Of a stretch of DNA of 23,302 nucleotides, positions 12,969-21,317 are shown piece after piece; the stretch's first letter is position 1, and every line of letters begins with the position of its first letter. The position numbers were made by a program, and so were the translations under genes. The stretch comes from DATADD01 sp046262355. GTDB taxonomy: Bacteria > Actinomycetota > CADDZG01 > WHSQ01. The notes below the pieces were generated by a model. That model was not told the origin of the DNA. It did no database searches and saw only the letters and a program-made list of their open reading frames with translations. The stretch covers positions 1 through 23,302 of the forward strand of contig JBHEMX010000018.1 in assembly GCA_046262355.1 (NCBI GenBank), given 5' to 3'.

Positions 12969-13568
12969 TCAATCGAGCGGTATCAAGTAAACGACCGTGA
13001 AGACGACGATCCACACGACGTCGACGAAGTGCCAGTAAAGGCCGACGAGCTCCACCTTGCGCGCGTCGGTCTGCAAGATGCGTCCGGCCAGCGACATCCC
13101 GAAGACGAGCAGCAACAAGAGGATCCCCACCGTGACGTGGGCTCCGTGGAATCCCGTGAGCAGATAGAAGGCACTGGCAGCCGGACTGGAGGACAGCTTC
13201 ATACCCTCGTCGACGAACGTGGTGAACTCGTAGATCTGGCCGCCGATGAACACGACGCCGAGCATGGCCGTGGCAAAGATCCACACCCGAAGGCCCTTGT
13301 GATCGCCGCGTTGGATCGCCGCCAGGGCGAGCACCATCGTGAGGCTCGACATGAGCAGCACGAACGAGCTCACGGATGTATACGGGATGTCGTAGACGTC
13401 GTGAGGATTGGGACCGCCGTCGGGCAGGACCCGGTTCCGATACAGCAGGTAGGTGGAGATCAGAGATCCGAAGAAGAGGCACTCCGAGCCGAGGAAAGCC
13501 CACATCGCGAGCTTGACGTTGTCGAGACCCGTGCTGGTGTGCGCCTCGTGCATGTCGGCTTGGGCCAT
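12969..13568 (-). CDS. ctaE: Cytochrome c oxidase subunit III
   Basis: Membrane subunit that stabilises the oxidase core, 199 residues, five helices. Markers: FLGSECLFFGSLISTYL with the conserved Glu, TGFHGAHVTVG and YWHFVDVVWIVVF. Two starts are possible. The ATG at 13568 (MAQADMHEAH) has a full AGGAGG five bases before its spacer and is preferred; the ATG at 13592 (MSSPQEAV) has only GAGG. It follows the ctaD stop by about 30 bases. A second subunit III gene is found at 17242-17853. Confidence 0.93.
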   Translation of the reverse strand: MAQADMHEAHTSTGLDNVKLAMWAFLGSECLFFGSLISTYLLYRNRVLPDGGPNPHDVYDIPYTSVSSFVLLMSSLTMVLALAAIQRGDHKGLRVWIFATAMLGVVFIGGQIYEFTTFVDEGMKLSSSPAASAFYLLTGFHGAHVTVGILLLLLVFGMSLAGRILQTDARKVELVGLYWHFVDVVWIVVFTVVYLIPLD

Positions 13569-13599
13569 CACGGCCTCCTGCGGACTGCTCATGTGGGCC

Positions 13600-15462
13600 T
13601 CATACCGGATCCTGCGCCGCCGAGGGCTCCAGCACCCAGCCGAAGAGACCGAACACCAGGAGCGACCCACCCACGACGATCAGCGCACGCAGCGACGGAT
13701 AGATCACCCCGTAGCCCATCAATGGGATCCCGGCGGCGGCGAGCGCCGGGAAGTACGACGGCGACGGCATGTGGATGTGTGAATCGTGGTCGTCATGACC
13801 ATCCGCCCCGCCCGCGAAGACCCTCGACGGCTCGCCCTCGGGGCTTTCGACATACTTGCGATGCCAGAAGGCGTCGCGCGACTTCACGATGGGTACATCC
13901 GCGAAGTTGTACTCGGGTGGAGGGGAAGGAGTCATCCACTCGAGCGTGCGACCGTCCCACGGGTCCGGCCCCGCCTCTAACCCCTTGCGTCGCGTTCTCA
14001 CGGCGTTCGCGATGAACACGAGCATGGACACCCCGATCGTGAACGCGCCGATCGTCTCGATCAGGTTCATGAGGTCCCAGCCCATCCCCTCGGGATAGGT
14101 GTAGATGCGTCTCGGCATCCCCTGCAGACCCACGATGTGCATCGGGAAGAATGCAAGGTTGAAGCCGATGAACATGAGCCAGAAGTGAAGCTTGCCGAGG
14201 CCCTCGGACAGCAGCCGCCCGAAGATCTTCGGCCACCAGTAATAGAAGCCGGAGAAAAGACCGAAGATCGCGCCGCCGAACAGCACATAGTGGAAGTGAG
14301 CGACGATGTAGTAGGTGTCCGTTTGTTGAGCGTCGTGCGGGACGATCGAGTGTGTCACTCCCGAGAGTCCGCCGATGATGAACATCGACACGAACCCAAC
14401 AGCGAACAAGAACGGCGTCTTTATCCTGATGTCCCCGCCCCACATCGTGCCGATCCAGTTGAAGATCTTGATCCCCGTGGGCACGGCGATGAACATGGTG
14501 GACAGCGCGAACGCCGAGTTCGCCACCGGACCGAGCCCTGCGGCGAACATGTGATGGGCCCACACACCCCAACCCATGAAGCCGATGGCGATGCCAGCGA
14601 AGACGATCGCCGCGTAGCCGAAGATCGGCTTGCGCGAGAACGTCGGGAGCACGTCCGAAACGATGCCCATGGCGGGCAGGATCATGATGTAGACCTCAGG
14701 GTGCCCGAACACCCAGAAGAGATGCTGCCACAGGATCGGGTCACCTCCCTGAGCGGTATCGAAGAAGACGGACCCGAACACACGATCGAACATCAGCTGG
14801 AACAGCGCCACGGCGATCACCGGCATCGCGAACAGCAGGAGGAACGCCGTCACCAGCGTCATCCATACGAAGACCGGCATGCGCATCATGGTCATGCCGG
14901 GCGCGCGCATGTTGATGATGGTGACGACGAAGTTGACGGCGCCTGCGAGGGACGCGATGCCGAGTATCTGCAGGCCTATCGAGTAGTAGGTCATCCCGTT
15001 TCCGGGAAGCCCCTGGTTGAGTGGCGCGTAGCCGAACCAACCCCCGTTGGGTGCACCCCCCAAGAGGAAGCTCGAGTACAGGAAGATGCCCCCGGAAAGG
15101 AAGATCCAATAGCTGAGCGCGTTCAGTCGCGGGAAGGCGACATCGCGCGCGCCGATCATCAACGGTACCAAGTAGTTCATGAGGCCGACGCCGAACGGCA
15201 TGACGACGAGGAAGATCATCGTCAGCCCGTGCATCGTGAAGAACTGGTTGTACGCCTCCGCATCGAGCACCTGCCCGTTGGGCTGCGCCAGCTGGCTGCG
15301 GATCGCGAGCGCCTCGAGCCCGCCGATGAGGAAGAAGACGAACGCCGTGGTGCAGTACAGGATGCCGATCTTCTTGTGGTCGACCGTGGTGACCCAGCTC
15401 CACCAGCCGGTGGTTGCGGTGGGCCGCCTGAACGGGCCTTCGGCTACCGCTGCGGTCGCCAT
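13600..15462 (-). CDS. ctaD: Cytochrome c oxidase subunit I (A1-type heme-copper oxidase)
   Basis: Catalytic core that reduces oxygen to water and pumps protons. It has 620 residues with 12 core helices plus a C-terminal pair (about 575-612), as in caa3 oxidases. Ligands: His 78 and His 391 (low-spin heme), His 389 (high-spin heme), and CuB His 254, 303 and 304, with Tyr 258 of the His-Tyr crosslink. D-channel residues Asp 107 and Glu 256 (GHPEVY) and K-channel Lys 332 with Thr 329 (VPTGIK) are present, so it is A1 type and should pump. The ATG at 15462 has AGAAGGAG upstream. The loop before the last helices is rich in Asp and His (GHDDHDSHIH). It follows ctaC by 22 bases. Confidence 0.97.
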   Translation of the reverse strand: MATAAVAEGPFRRPTATTGWWSWVTTVDHKKIGILYCTTAFVFFLIGGLEALAIRSQLAQPNGQVLDAEAYNQFFTMHGLTMIFLVVMPFGVGLMNYLVPLMIGARDVAFPRLNALSYWIFLSGGIFLYSSFLLGGAPNGGWFGYAPLNQGLPGNGMTYYSIGLQILGIASLAGAVNFVVTIINMRAPGMTMMRMPVFVWMTLVTAFLLLFAMPVIAVALFQLMFDRVFGSVFFDTAQGGDPILWQHLFWVFGHPEVYIMILPAMGIVSDVLPTFSRKPIFGYAAIVFAGIAIGFMGWGVWAHHMFAAGLGPVANSAFALSTMFIAVPTGIKIFNWIGTMWGGDIRIKTPFLFAVGFVSMFIIGGLSGVTHSIVPHDAQQTDTYYIVAHFHYVLFGGAIFGLFSGFYYWWPKIFGRLLSEGLGKLHFWLMFIGFNLAFFPMHIVGLQGMPRRIYTYPEGMGWDLMNLIETIGAFTIGVSMLVFIANAVRTRRKGLEAGPDPWDGRTLEWMTPSPPPEYNFADVPIVKSRDAFWHRKYVESPEGEPSRVFAGGADGHDDHDSHIHMPSPSYFPALAAAGIPLMGYGVIYPSLRALIVVGGSLLVFGLFGWVLEPSAAQDPV

Positions 15463-15484
15463 GTCATCACTCCTTCTAGGGGGG

Positions 15485-16549
15485 TCATTCGAGACTCTGG
15501 AGGTACGCGACGAGGGCTTGTATCTGCTCCTGCGTCAGACCGAGGTCGGGCATGCGCGCGCCCGGCTTCACGTCCGAAGGTCCGGCCAGCCATGCGCTCA
15601 GGTTCTCATCCGTGCGCTCGAAGATGGTCGCGAATGTCTCGCGATCCGCGAAGTGGGCGAGGTTGGGCCCGATGGACGGCTGGGCGTCGATCGACGCGTC
15701 GAGCGCGTGACACGCGGAGCACGGCGCGCCACCCGCGAAGTCACCCTCCTGGAACAGCCTCGAGCCCTCGGCGGCGAGCTCGCTCTCCGCGGCCGGCTGC
15801 TGTTGCTCGCCGACCCACCTCGAGAAGTCACCAGGCGTCTGGGCGATGACGCGGATCCTCATGTTGGCGTGGGACAGCCCACAGAACTCCTTGCACTGGC
15901 CGAGATACACGCCGGGACGGTCTGCCTCGAGCAGGAGGTAGTTCGTGTGGCCGGGAACGATGTCCTGCGTGCCCGCGAGCCGGGGCACCCAGAAGCTGTG
16001 GATCACCTCTGACTCGTCCGGCTGGACGGTATCGGCGGCCGCTCCCTTCAGCTCGACGCGCACCGGGCGTCCCGTAGGGATGTGCAACTCGTTGGCCGTC
16101 TTGATGCCCTGATCGGGATACTCGAACTGCCACCAGAACTGATGAGCCACAACCGTCACCGGCAGCGCGTTCGAAGGCTCCTCCGCGAGCTTGAAGATGC
16201 TCTGGACCGTCGGCACGGCGATGCCGGCAAGGATCAGCGTCGGCACCGCCGTCAAGAGAACCTCGAGTTTCGTGTTGCCGTGGAACTGGGCCGCCCTGCG
16301 CCCGGGCCGATGACGGTATCTCACTATCGCAAAGATGAGAACGGCCTCGACGAGGAAGAAGATGATCGCAGCGATGCCGAACGTGAGATCCCAGAGCTCG
16401 TCCGCCTCGCGCGCGAACGGTCCTTCGGGGTCGAGGCTGCTCTGCGGCTGGTCCCCACCGCAAGCGACGGCGCCGAGGGCCAGCAAGCCAAGAAGCACAA
16501 GAAACCCAAGAACGCGCGCCCGTCGATCAGCGATGGTGGGGATCCTCAT
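15485..16549 (-). CDS. ctaC: Cytochrome c oxidase subunit II with fused cytochrome c (caa3 type)
   Basis: Takes electrons through its own heme c and the CuA centre into subunit I. It has 354 residues. The signal ends LLALGAVAC with lipobox Cys 30, so it is probably lipid-anchored. Two helices follow (about 55-77 and 96-118), then HQFWWQFEYP. CuA ligands: His 184, Cys 219, Cys 223, His 227 and Met 230 (IHSFWVPR; GQCKEFCGLSHANM), with Glu 221 between the cysteines. A class I cytochrome c domain follows: CSACH (277-281) and axial Met 333 in GARMPDLG. Its CxxCH requires the Ccm system encoded nearby. ATG 16549 with GGAGA upstream; first gene of the oxidase operon. Confidence 0.96.
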   Translation of the reverse strand: MRIPTIADRRARVLGFLVLLGLLALGAVACGGDQPQSSLDPEGPFAREADELWDLTFGIAAIIFFLVEAVLIFAIVRYRHRPGRRAAQFHGNTKLEVLLTAVPTLILAGIAVPTVQSIFKLAEEPSNALPVTVVAHQFWWQFEYPDQGIKTANELHIPTGRPVRVELKGAAADTVQPDESEVIHSFWVPRLAGTQDIVPGHTNYLLLEADRPGVYLGQCKEFCGLSHANMRIRVIAQTPGDFSRWVGEQQQPAAESELAAEGSRLFQEGDFAGGAPCSACHALDASIDAQPSIGPNLAHFADRETFATIFERTDENLSAWLAGPSDVKPGARMPDLGLTQEQIQALVAYLQSLE

Positions 16550-16582
16550 GCACTCTCCGTCTGAGCCTGCTGACGACGCGAG

Positions 16583-16588
16583 ATATTA
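16583..16588 (-). promoter_or_regulatory. Possible -10 box of the cta operon
   Basis: TAATAT on the minus strand, 33 bases before the ctaC start, is the most AT-rich hexamer in the divergent gap (16550-16654). It would give a short leader with the GGAGA ribosome site. No matching -35 box is seen. Confidence 0.35.
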
Positions 16589-16654
16589 ACTGACGGGCGC
16601 CGGATAGCCTGAGCAGCGTTCACGCACGTTGGCGGCGCTGAAGGGTGAGACGAC

Positions 16655-17245
16655 TTGGTCCCGACGGATGAGCTCGAGGGATACGGGCACCGGTCGCGCC
16701 CGTGGCGGCAGGTGATCGGCGCCGTGCTCACGGTCGCGCTCGGAGTGGGGATCTACCTGGCACTGAGACCGGCCGAAGAGAAGACGCCGCCGGAGTTCGA
16801 TCTCGCGCTGTTGGCGGGCGGGACACTAAGGAGCGACGAGCTGAAAGGCTCTCCGGTAGTGCTGAACTTCTTCGCCTTGTGGTGCGCCCCCTGCCGAGAG
16901 GAGGCGCCGCTCCTCGAGTCGACGTGGAGGAAGTATCGCGACGAGGGAGTGCGATTCGTCGGCGTGGACATCGAGGACACAAGAGGAGACGCTCGGCGCT
17001 TCGTGCGCGAGTTCGCTATCACCTTCCCCATCGCAAGAGACGAAGACAAGGAGGTTGTCCGAGACCTCGGCGTGTACGGGCTCCCGCAGACGTTCTTCAT
17101 CGACGAAGAGTGGCGCTTGGCGCACGTGTCCCGCGGGCAGCAACTGGGAGAGACGGCGAGCAGCATCGTGCCGCTCGGCGCGATATCGCGCGCTCGGCTC
17201 GAGGCTCAGATCGACGCCCTTCTCGAGGGAGGAGACCCGCGATGA
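16655..17245 (+). CDS. ResA/TlpA-like membrane-anchored thiol-disulfide oxidoreductase
   Basis: Exported thioredoxin-fold reductase, 196 residues. One N-terminal helix (about 19-37) anchors it with the domain outside. The active site is FFALWCAPCREE (Cys 77 and 80) and the cis-Pro is in YGLPQTFFID (Pro 144). DLALLAGGTLRSDELKGSPVVLNF matches the ResA/CcmG family start (shown here in part). Such proteins keep the apocytochrome CxxCH cysteines reduced for heme attachment, or reduce the CuA cysteines. The ccm genes downstream and ctaC upstream fit both roles. The start is a TTG at 16655 with GAAGGG about 10 bases before it; a more internal start is possible. It overlaps the next gene (ATGA). Confidence 0.85.
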   Translation: MVPTDELEGYGHRSRPWRQVIGAVLTVALGVGIYLALRPAEEKTPPEFDLALLAGGTLRSDELKGSPVVLNFFALWCAPCREEAPLLESTWRKYRDEGVRFVGVDIEDTRGDARRFVREFAITFPIARDEDKEVVRDLGVYGLPQTFFIDEEWRLAHVSRGQQLGETASSIVPLGAISRARLEAQIDALLEGGDPR

Positions 17246-17853
17246 CGGCGCGAGCGGCCGCGACGAACCGTGCGCAACAAGGCGAGAAGCTGCGCGCGCC
17301 GGTGTTGGGAATGGTGCTGTTCATCGCGTCCGAGGTCATGTTCTTCGGAGCCCTCTTCGGCGCGTACTACACGCTGCGTGCCGACGCCGCGCGGTGGCCG
17401 CCGCCGGGCACTCCAGAGCTCGAGCTGGTCCGGCCGCTCGTGCTCACGGCGGTGCTGCTGAGCTCCTCGGCCACCCAACATCTCGCTCTGCGGGCGGCGC
17501 GCGGCGGTAACCGCGCATCCACGATCCGATGGTTGAGCACGACCGTGCTGTTGGGCGCGGCGTTCATCGTCGAGGAAGGCTACGAGTGGGCGGTCTTCAT
17601 CTCCGACGGGTTCACGGTTGCCACGAACATCTTCGGGACGCTGTTCTTCACGATGACCGGGTTCCACGGCCTTCACTTGCTTGCGGGACTGGCGATCCTG
17701 CTGCTGGCGTTGACACACTCGGTGCGAGCCAGCCGCCCGGCGCGCGGCCTCGGGTCGTTGGAGGCGGCGACGCTCTACTGGCACTTCGTCGACGGCGTGT
17801 GGCTCTTCCTGCTCTTCACCCTGTACGTGCTGAACGTGGTGGACGGAGCTTAG
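17242..17853 (+). CDS. Second heme-copper oxidase subunit III
   Basis: COX3-family membrane protein, 203 residues, five helices. Markers: LFIASEVMFFGALFGAYY with the conserved Glu, FIVEEGYEW, TGFHGLHLLAGLAIL and YWHFVDGVWLFLLF. It is clearly distinct from the subunit III at 12969-13568. There is no second subunit I or II in the window. It may serve another oxidase, replace the first subunit III under some conditions, or act like NorE-type orphan homologues. Translationally coupled to the ResA-like gene, with GGAGGAG upstream of ATG 17242. Confidence 0.9.
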   Translation: MTARAAATNRAQQGEKLRAPVLGMVLFIASEVMFFGALFGAYYTLRADAARWPPPGTPELELVRPLVLTAVLLSSSATQHLALRAARGGNRASTIRWLSTTVLLGAAFIVEEGYEWAVFISDGFTVATNIFGTLFFTMTGFHGLHLLAGLAILLLALTHSVRASRPARGLGSLEAATLYWHFVDGVWLFLLFTLYVLNVVDGA

Positions 17854-17941
17854 GGGCAGCAGAGGTCCTCGGCCCTCCACAGCTCGAGCCCCTCGCGCGC
17901 GGCGGAGCTACCGGGGCCCATCATTTAACCTAGGCGCGTCG

Positions 17942-18352
17942 ATGGATCCGAGTCCCAGGAACCCGTCTCCCAAGCGCCGCGCCAAGTTCGTGATCGGCGC
18001 CGCGGTCGTCGCGTGCGCGCTCGTGGGGCTCGTCGGCTGGGCGTTGAACCGACCTCAGGCAACCGCCTTCTACATGACCGTCGGCGAGATCCAGGCGCAG
18101 GGCGCGACGCCACCGGGTACCGATCTTCGGGTCAACGGCAAGGTCGTCCCGGGCTCGATCGAGCGCCGGGGGCTCGACACGACCTTTGCCATAGCCGACG
18201 GCGGCCACGAGATCCCCGTCACCACCGACCAGCCGATGCCCGACGCCTTCCGGGCCGGCTCTGAGGTCGTGGCGCGCGGCCACTTCGACGGCGAGCTGTT
18301 CTCCGCCTCGGAGGTGCTCGCCAAGTGCCCATCCAAGTTCAAGACCGCCTGA
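17942..18352 (+). CDS. ccmE: Cytochrome c maturation heme chaperone CcmE (Cys variant)
   Basis: Membrane-tethered OB-fold protein that carries heme from CcmABC(D) to CcmF. It has 136 residues: a helix (about 16-36), then FYMTVGEIQAQG, LRVNGKVVPGSI, GGHEIPVTTDQPMPDAF and GSEVVARGHFDGELFSASEV. The heme attachment position reads LAKCPSKF: Cys 129 replaces the His of the classical HxxxY motif and Phe 133 takes the Tyr position. Cys-type CcmE with CxxxY is known from archaea and some bacteria; the Phe is less expected. TAACCT (17926-17931) could be a -10 box giving a near-leaderless transcript. It begins the ccm operon. Confidence 0.92.
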   Translation: MDPSPRNPSPKRRAKFVIGAAVVACALVGLVGWALNRPQATAFYMTVGEIQAQGATPPGTDLRVNGKVVPGSIERRGLDTTFAIADGGHEIPVTTDQPMPDAFRAGSEVVARGHFDGELFSASEVLAKCPSKFKTA

Positions 18353-18358
18353 GCCTCG

Positions 18359-20353
18359 ATGCCATCCCTGGCGGGGTTCGGCCATCCCGCGCTCGTGACG
18401 GCCTTGGTCTTCGCCGTTGCCGGCGTCACGCTCGGCGCGGTCGGGGGGCTCACGGGACGGGCTCGCTTCGGCGAGGCGGGGCGGCGGGCGCTCACTGCGA
18501 CGGCCGCCTTCACGGTGCTCGCCGCGGGCGCGCTCCTGAGTGCCCTGTTCGCTCATGACTTCTCGCTCGAGTACGTAACGAACTACTCGTCCCGATCCCT
18601 GACCGGCGCTTACACCTTGGGCGCCCTGTGGGGCGGCATGGAGGGGTCGCTGCTGCTGTGGGCCCTGCTGCTTACATGCTTCGCGGCATTCGCGCTGGCT
18701 CGCCTCGACGCGGTGGTTCGGCTCAAGTCGTGGGCGACCGTCGTGCTCGGCGGCGTGGCGTGCTTCTTCCTGCTCCTGCTCGTCGCACCGGCCAACCCGT
18801 TCGTGGTCCTGGCGGACGTCCCCGGGGACGGGCGCGGCCTCAATCCACTGTTGCAGTCCCCCGGCATGATGCTGCATCCGCCGCTTCTCTACTCCGGCTT
18901 CGTGGGGTTCTCGATCCCCTTCGCCTTCGCCATCGGTGCCCTGCTGTCGGGCCGTCCCGACGACGCTTGGTTCAGCGCGACGAGGCGCTGGACCTTGTTC
19001 GCGTGGAGCGCCCTGTCCGTGGGGATCGTCCTGGGAGCCGCATGGGCCTACACCGAGCTGGGCTGGGGCGGGTACTGGGCGTGGGACCCGGTCGAGAACG
19101 CCTCGTTCATGCCGTGGCTCACCGCGACCGCGTTCCTTCATTCGGTCGTGATCCAGGAGAAACGCCGCATGCTCAAGGTCTGGAACGTGACCCTCATACT
19201 CCTGACCTACGTGCTGGCGGTGTTCGGGACCTTCCTCACGCGCTCGGGCATCTTGTCCTCGGTCCACACCTTCACGGAGGGACCGATCGGAAGGTGGTTC
19301 TTGCCCTTCCTCGCCGCGATGCTGGTCGGCGGCCTGGCGGTGATCGGGCTACGCCTCGACTCGTTGCGCAGCGACAACCGACTCGACTCACTGCTGTCGC
19401 GTGAGTCGGCCTTCCTCGCCAACAACGTGCTGTTCGTCGCCGCAGCGTTCGCGGTGCTGTGGGGCACCGTTTACCCGATCCTGGCCGAGGTCTTCACAGG
19501 CATCCGCCTCTCCGTCGGTCCGCCGTTCTTCAACGCGGTGTTCCTGCCACTGGGCCTCGCCATCCTCGCCCTTACGGGGCTTGGCCCGTTGATCTCGTGG
19601 CGACGCATGAGCGTGGGGCCGTTCTGGCGCATGGTGCATCCGCCGCTCGCCGCCGCGCTGCTCGCGCTCGTCGTACTTGCGCTCGTCGGCGTGAGGAGCG
19701 CCGGGGCGCTGCTCGCTCTCGGGCTGTGCGTCTTCACGGCCACCTCCATCGGGGGCGAGTTCGCCCGCGGCAGTCGTATGTACCGAGCCCGATCGGGTCT
19801 CGGGTGGGGGGCGGCGCTCGGCCACACCCTGCTCCGGAACCGCCGCCGCTACGGCGGCTACGTCGTGCACCTCGGCGTCGTTCTGCTCGTGATCGGCCTG
19901 GCCGGCAATGCGTTCAAGACGGAGAGTCGCGCCGAGCTCGAGCCCGGCGACTCCATGCGCGTCGGCGGCTACACCCTTACGTTCGAGGGGCTGCGCCGGA
20001 GCACGACTCCGGAGAAGGAGATCAACGCCGCTGAGGTTGCCGTGACCGGCGCCGAGGGGCCGGTCGCCACCCTCTGGCCTCAGCGCAACTTCCACCTCGC
20101 TCAGCAGCAACCGCAGTCCGAGGTCGCGATCCGAACGAACCCCGTCGAGGACCTCTACGTCGTGGTCACGTCGTTCGACGCCGACGGAACCGCGGCGCTC
20201 AGGGCGTTCGTGAACCCGCTGACGTGGTGGATCTGGGCGGGGGCGTTCGTGATGGCTCTGGGGATGTCCGTGATCATGTCCGGCCCCTCCCCGGCACCCG
20301 TCGAGGTGGGGGCGGCGCGCCGGATGCCCGAGCCCGCGGCGGCAACTCGATGA
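18359..20353 (+). CDS. ccmF: Heme lyase CcmF
   Basis: Multi-helix membrane protein that transfers heme from CcmE to apocytochrome c. It has 664 residues. The tryptophan-rich WWD motif is ELGWGGYWAWDPVENASFMP, preceded by GMMLHPPLLYSGF and followed by FLTRSGILSSVHTF, each with conserved His. MVHPPLAAALLAL and GGYVVHLGVVLLVIGLAGNAF carry further conserved features. A periplasmic domain (about 505-610) precedes the last helix. Six bases separate it from ccmE; its stop overlaps ccmH (ATGA). Confidence 0.95.
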   Translation: MPSLAGFGHPALVTALVFAVAGVTLGAVGGLTGRARFGEAGRRALTATAAFTVLAAGALLSALFAHDFSLEYVTNYSSRSLTGAYTLGALWGGMEGSLLLWALLLTCFAAFALARLDAVVRLKSWATVVLGGVACFFLLLLVAPANPFVVLADVPGDGRGLNPLLQSPGMMLHPPLLYSGFVGFSIPFAFAIGALLSGRPDDAWFSATRRWTLFAWSALSVGIVLGAAWAYTELGWGGYWAWDPVENASFMPWLTATAFLHSVVIQEKRRMLKVWNVTLILLTYVLAVFGTFLTRSGILSSVHTFTEGPIGRWFLPFLAAMLVGGLAVIGLRLDSLRSDNRLDSLLSRESAFLANNVLFVAAAFAVLWGTVYPILAEVFTGIRLSVGPPFFNAVFLPLGLAILALTGLGPLISWRRMSVGPFWRMVHPPLAAALLALVVLALVGVRSAGALLALGLCVFTATSIGGEFARGSRMYRARSGLGWGAALGHTLLRNRRRYGGYVVHLGVVLLVIGLAGNAFKTESRAELEPGDSMRVGGYTLTFEGLRRSTTPEKEINAAEVAVTGAEGPVATLWPQRNFHLAQQQPQSEVAIRTNPVEDLYVVVTSFDADGTAALRAFVNPLTWWIWAGAFVMALGMSVIMSGPSPAPVEVGAARRMPEPAAATR

Positions 20354-20901
20354 CGGACACGCGTTCTGCCCCTGCGCGCCCGCCGAGCCGGCCGCGCTTT
20401 CGTTCTGCGCGCCCGCCGAGCCGGCCGCGCTTTTGTACGCGCCGGGCGGCCCTGGTGGGCGGCTCGATCGCGCTCCTGCTCGTCCTCGGGAGCGGGACGG
20501 CGAGCGCGTCGCCGGAAGAGGTGGCCACCGACGTGGCCAACGACGTGATGTCGCCGTTCTGTCCCGGGCTCACCCTGCACGACTGTCCCTCAGACGCCGC
20601 CGCCTCCCTGCGCGAGCGCATCGAGGGATGGGCGCGCGACGGCCTCGATCACGAGCAGATCGTGGCTCGCCTGCGCGCCGAGTACGGGCGCGTGATCGAG
20701 GCGGCTCCGCCCACCGAAGGCGCCGGTCTGGTCGCGTGGCTGCTTCCCAGTCTCGTGGCGCTCGCCGGGGTGGGCCTCGCGTGGTCGCTGGCACGCCGCT
20801 GGAGCGCCCGCGCGGCCCACCGAGAGGCGCCTGCCGCGCCCTCGGGAGACGAGCGCCGCCGGCTCGACGCCGAGCTCGCCGACCTGCGTCGGTCGACGTG
20901 A
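20350..20901 (+). CDS. ccmH: CcmH-family protein with Cx7C thiol pair
   Basis: Apocytochrome-thiol handling component of System I, 183 residues. A signal/anchor helix (about 33-53) is followed by a CcmH domain: MSPFCPGLTLHDCPSDAAAS, LRERIEGWARDGLDHEQIVA and RLRAEYGRVIE, then a second helix (126-146). The usual LRCxxC is replaced by Cys 71 and Cys 79 with seven residues between; CPG..L..CPS forms of this kind occur in some bacterial CcmH from memory. The cytoplasmic N-terminus holds two near-identical 11-residue units (SARPPSRPRFR type) from a 33-bp tandem repeat. Starts at ATG 20350. Confidence 0.88.
   Translation: MTDTRSAPARPPSRPRFRSARPPSRPRFCTRRAALVGGSIALLLVLGSGTASASPEEVATDVANDVMSPFCPGLTLHDCPSDAAASLRERIEGWARDGLDHEQIVARLRAEYGRVIEAAPPTEGAGLVAWLLPSLVALAGVGLAWSLARRWSARAAHREAPAAPSGDERRRLDAELADLRRST
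20372..20437 (+). repeat. 33-bp tandem duplication inside ccmH
   Basis: Units 20372-20404 and 20405-20437 are identical over their first 29 bases and diverge at the end. The repeat is in frame (11 codons) and lies before the signal helix, so extra or missing copies would alter only the basic Pro/Arg N-terminus. Confidence 0.85.
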
Positions 20902-21317
20902 TGGCGATCGCGCTGGTCGCGTTGCTGGGCGCGGCGGCCCTGATCTACGTGGGCATGCCGCTGCTGGGCGGGCGGCGAGGGCCGCGCCCGGCGCTCGACG
21001 CGCCAGGTCCCGAGGCGAGCGCCGCTGGGGAGGGCGCGCGCAAGCGCTCGGCGCTCGATGCGATCCTCGATCTCGAGGCCGATCACGACATGGGGAAGCT
21101 CACCGAGGACGATTTCCAGGCGCTGCTACCCGGCCTCGAGGCCGAGGCGCTCGAGGCGCTGCGGCGGCTCGATGCACTCCGGGCACCCGACGACGACCTC
21201 GAGCGCGAGATCGCGGCGATCACTGCGCGGCTGCAGTGCCCCGGCTGCGGGGCGCCGCGGCCGACGGGGTCCGTGTGTCCTCGCTGTGGCGAGGGGTCTA
21301 CATCCCGAACCCGGTGA
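20901..21317 (+). CDS. Membrane-anchored zinc-ribbon protein of the ccm operon
   Basis: A 138-residue protein. One helix (about 2-22) is followed by a linker, a helical segment ALDAILDLEADHDMGKLTED (51-70) and a C-terminal zinc ribbon with CPGCG (113-117) and CPRCGE (126-131). The start is ATG 20901, overlapping the ccmH stop (TGATG); a GTG one codon upstream is possible. Position after ccmH and the short helical segment suggest a reduced CcmI-like accessory, but this is inferred from location. The helical segment shares spacing with the end of the next protein. Proteins of this sort in ccm clusters have no established function known to me. Confidence 0.8.
   Translation: MAIALVALLGAAALIYVGMPLLGGRRGPRPALDAPGPEASAAGEGARKRSALDAILDLEADHDMGKLTEDDFQALLPGLEAEALEALRRLDALRAPDDDLEREIAAITARLQCPGCGAPRPTGSVCPRCGEGSTSRTR

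Noticed and set aside
13592..13592. Upstream ATG of subunit III (MSSPQEAV) as the start
   Set aside because: Possible, but the ATG at 13568 has a full AGGAGG at good spacing; kept as the alternative.
14137..15849. 570-codon plus-strand open frame over ctaD and ctaC
   Set aside because: Mirror of strongly conserved oxidase genes; composition dominated by Arg, His, Glu and Asp.
16600..16630. GTTCACGC as a second Rex half-site before ctaC
   Set aside because: No matching second half-site at the required spacing.
17930..19267. 445-codon minus-strand open frame opposite ccmE and ccmF
   Set aside because: Antisense of ccmE/ccmF with skewed composition and no domain.
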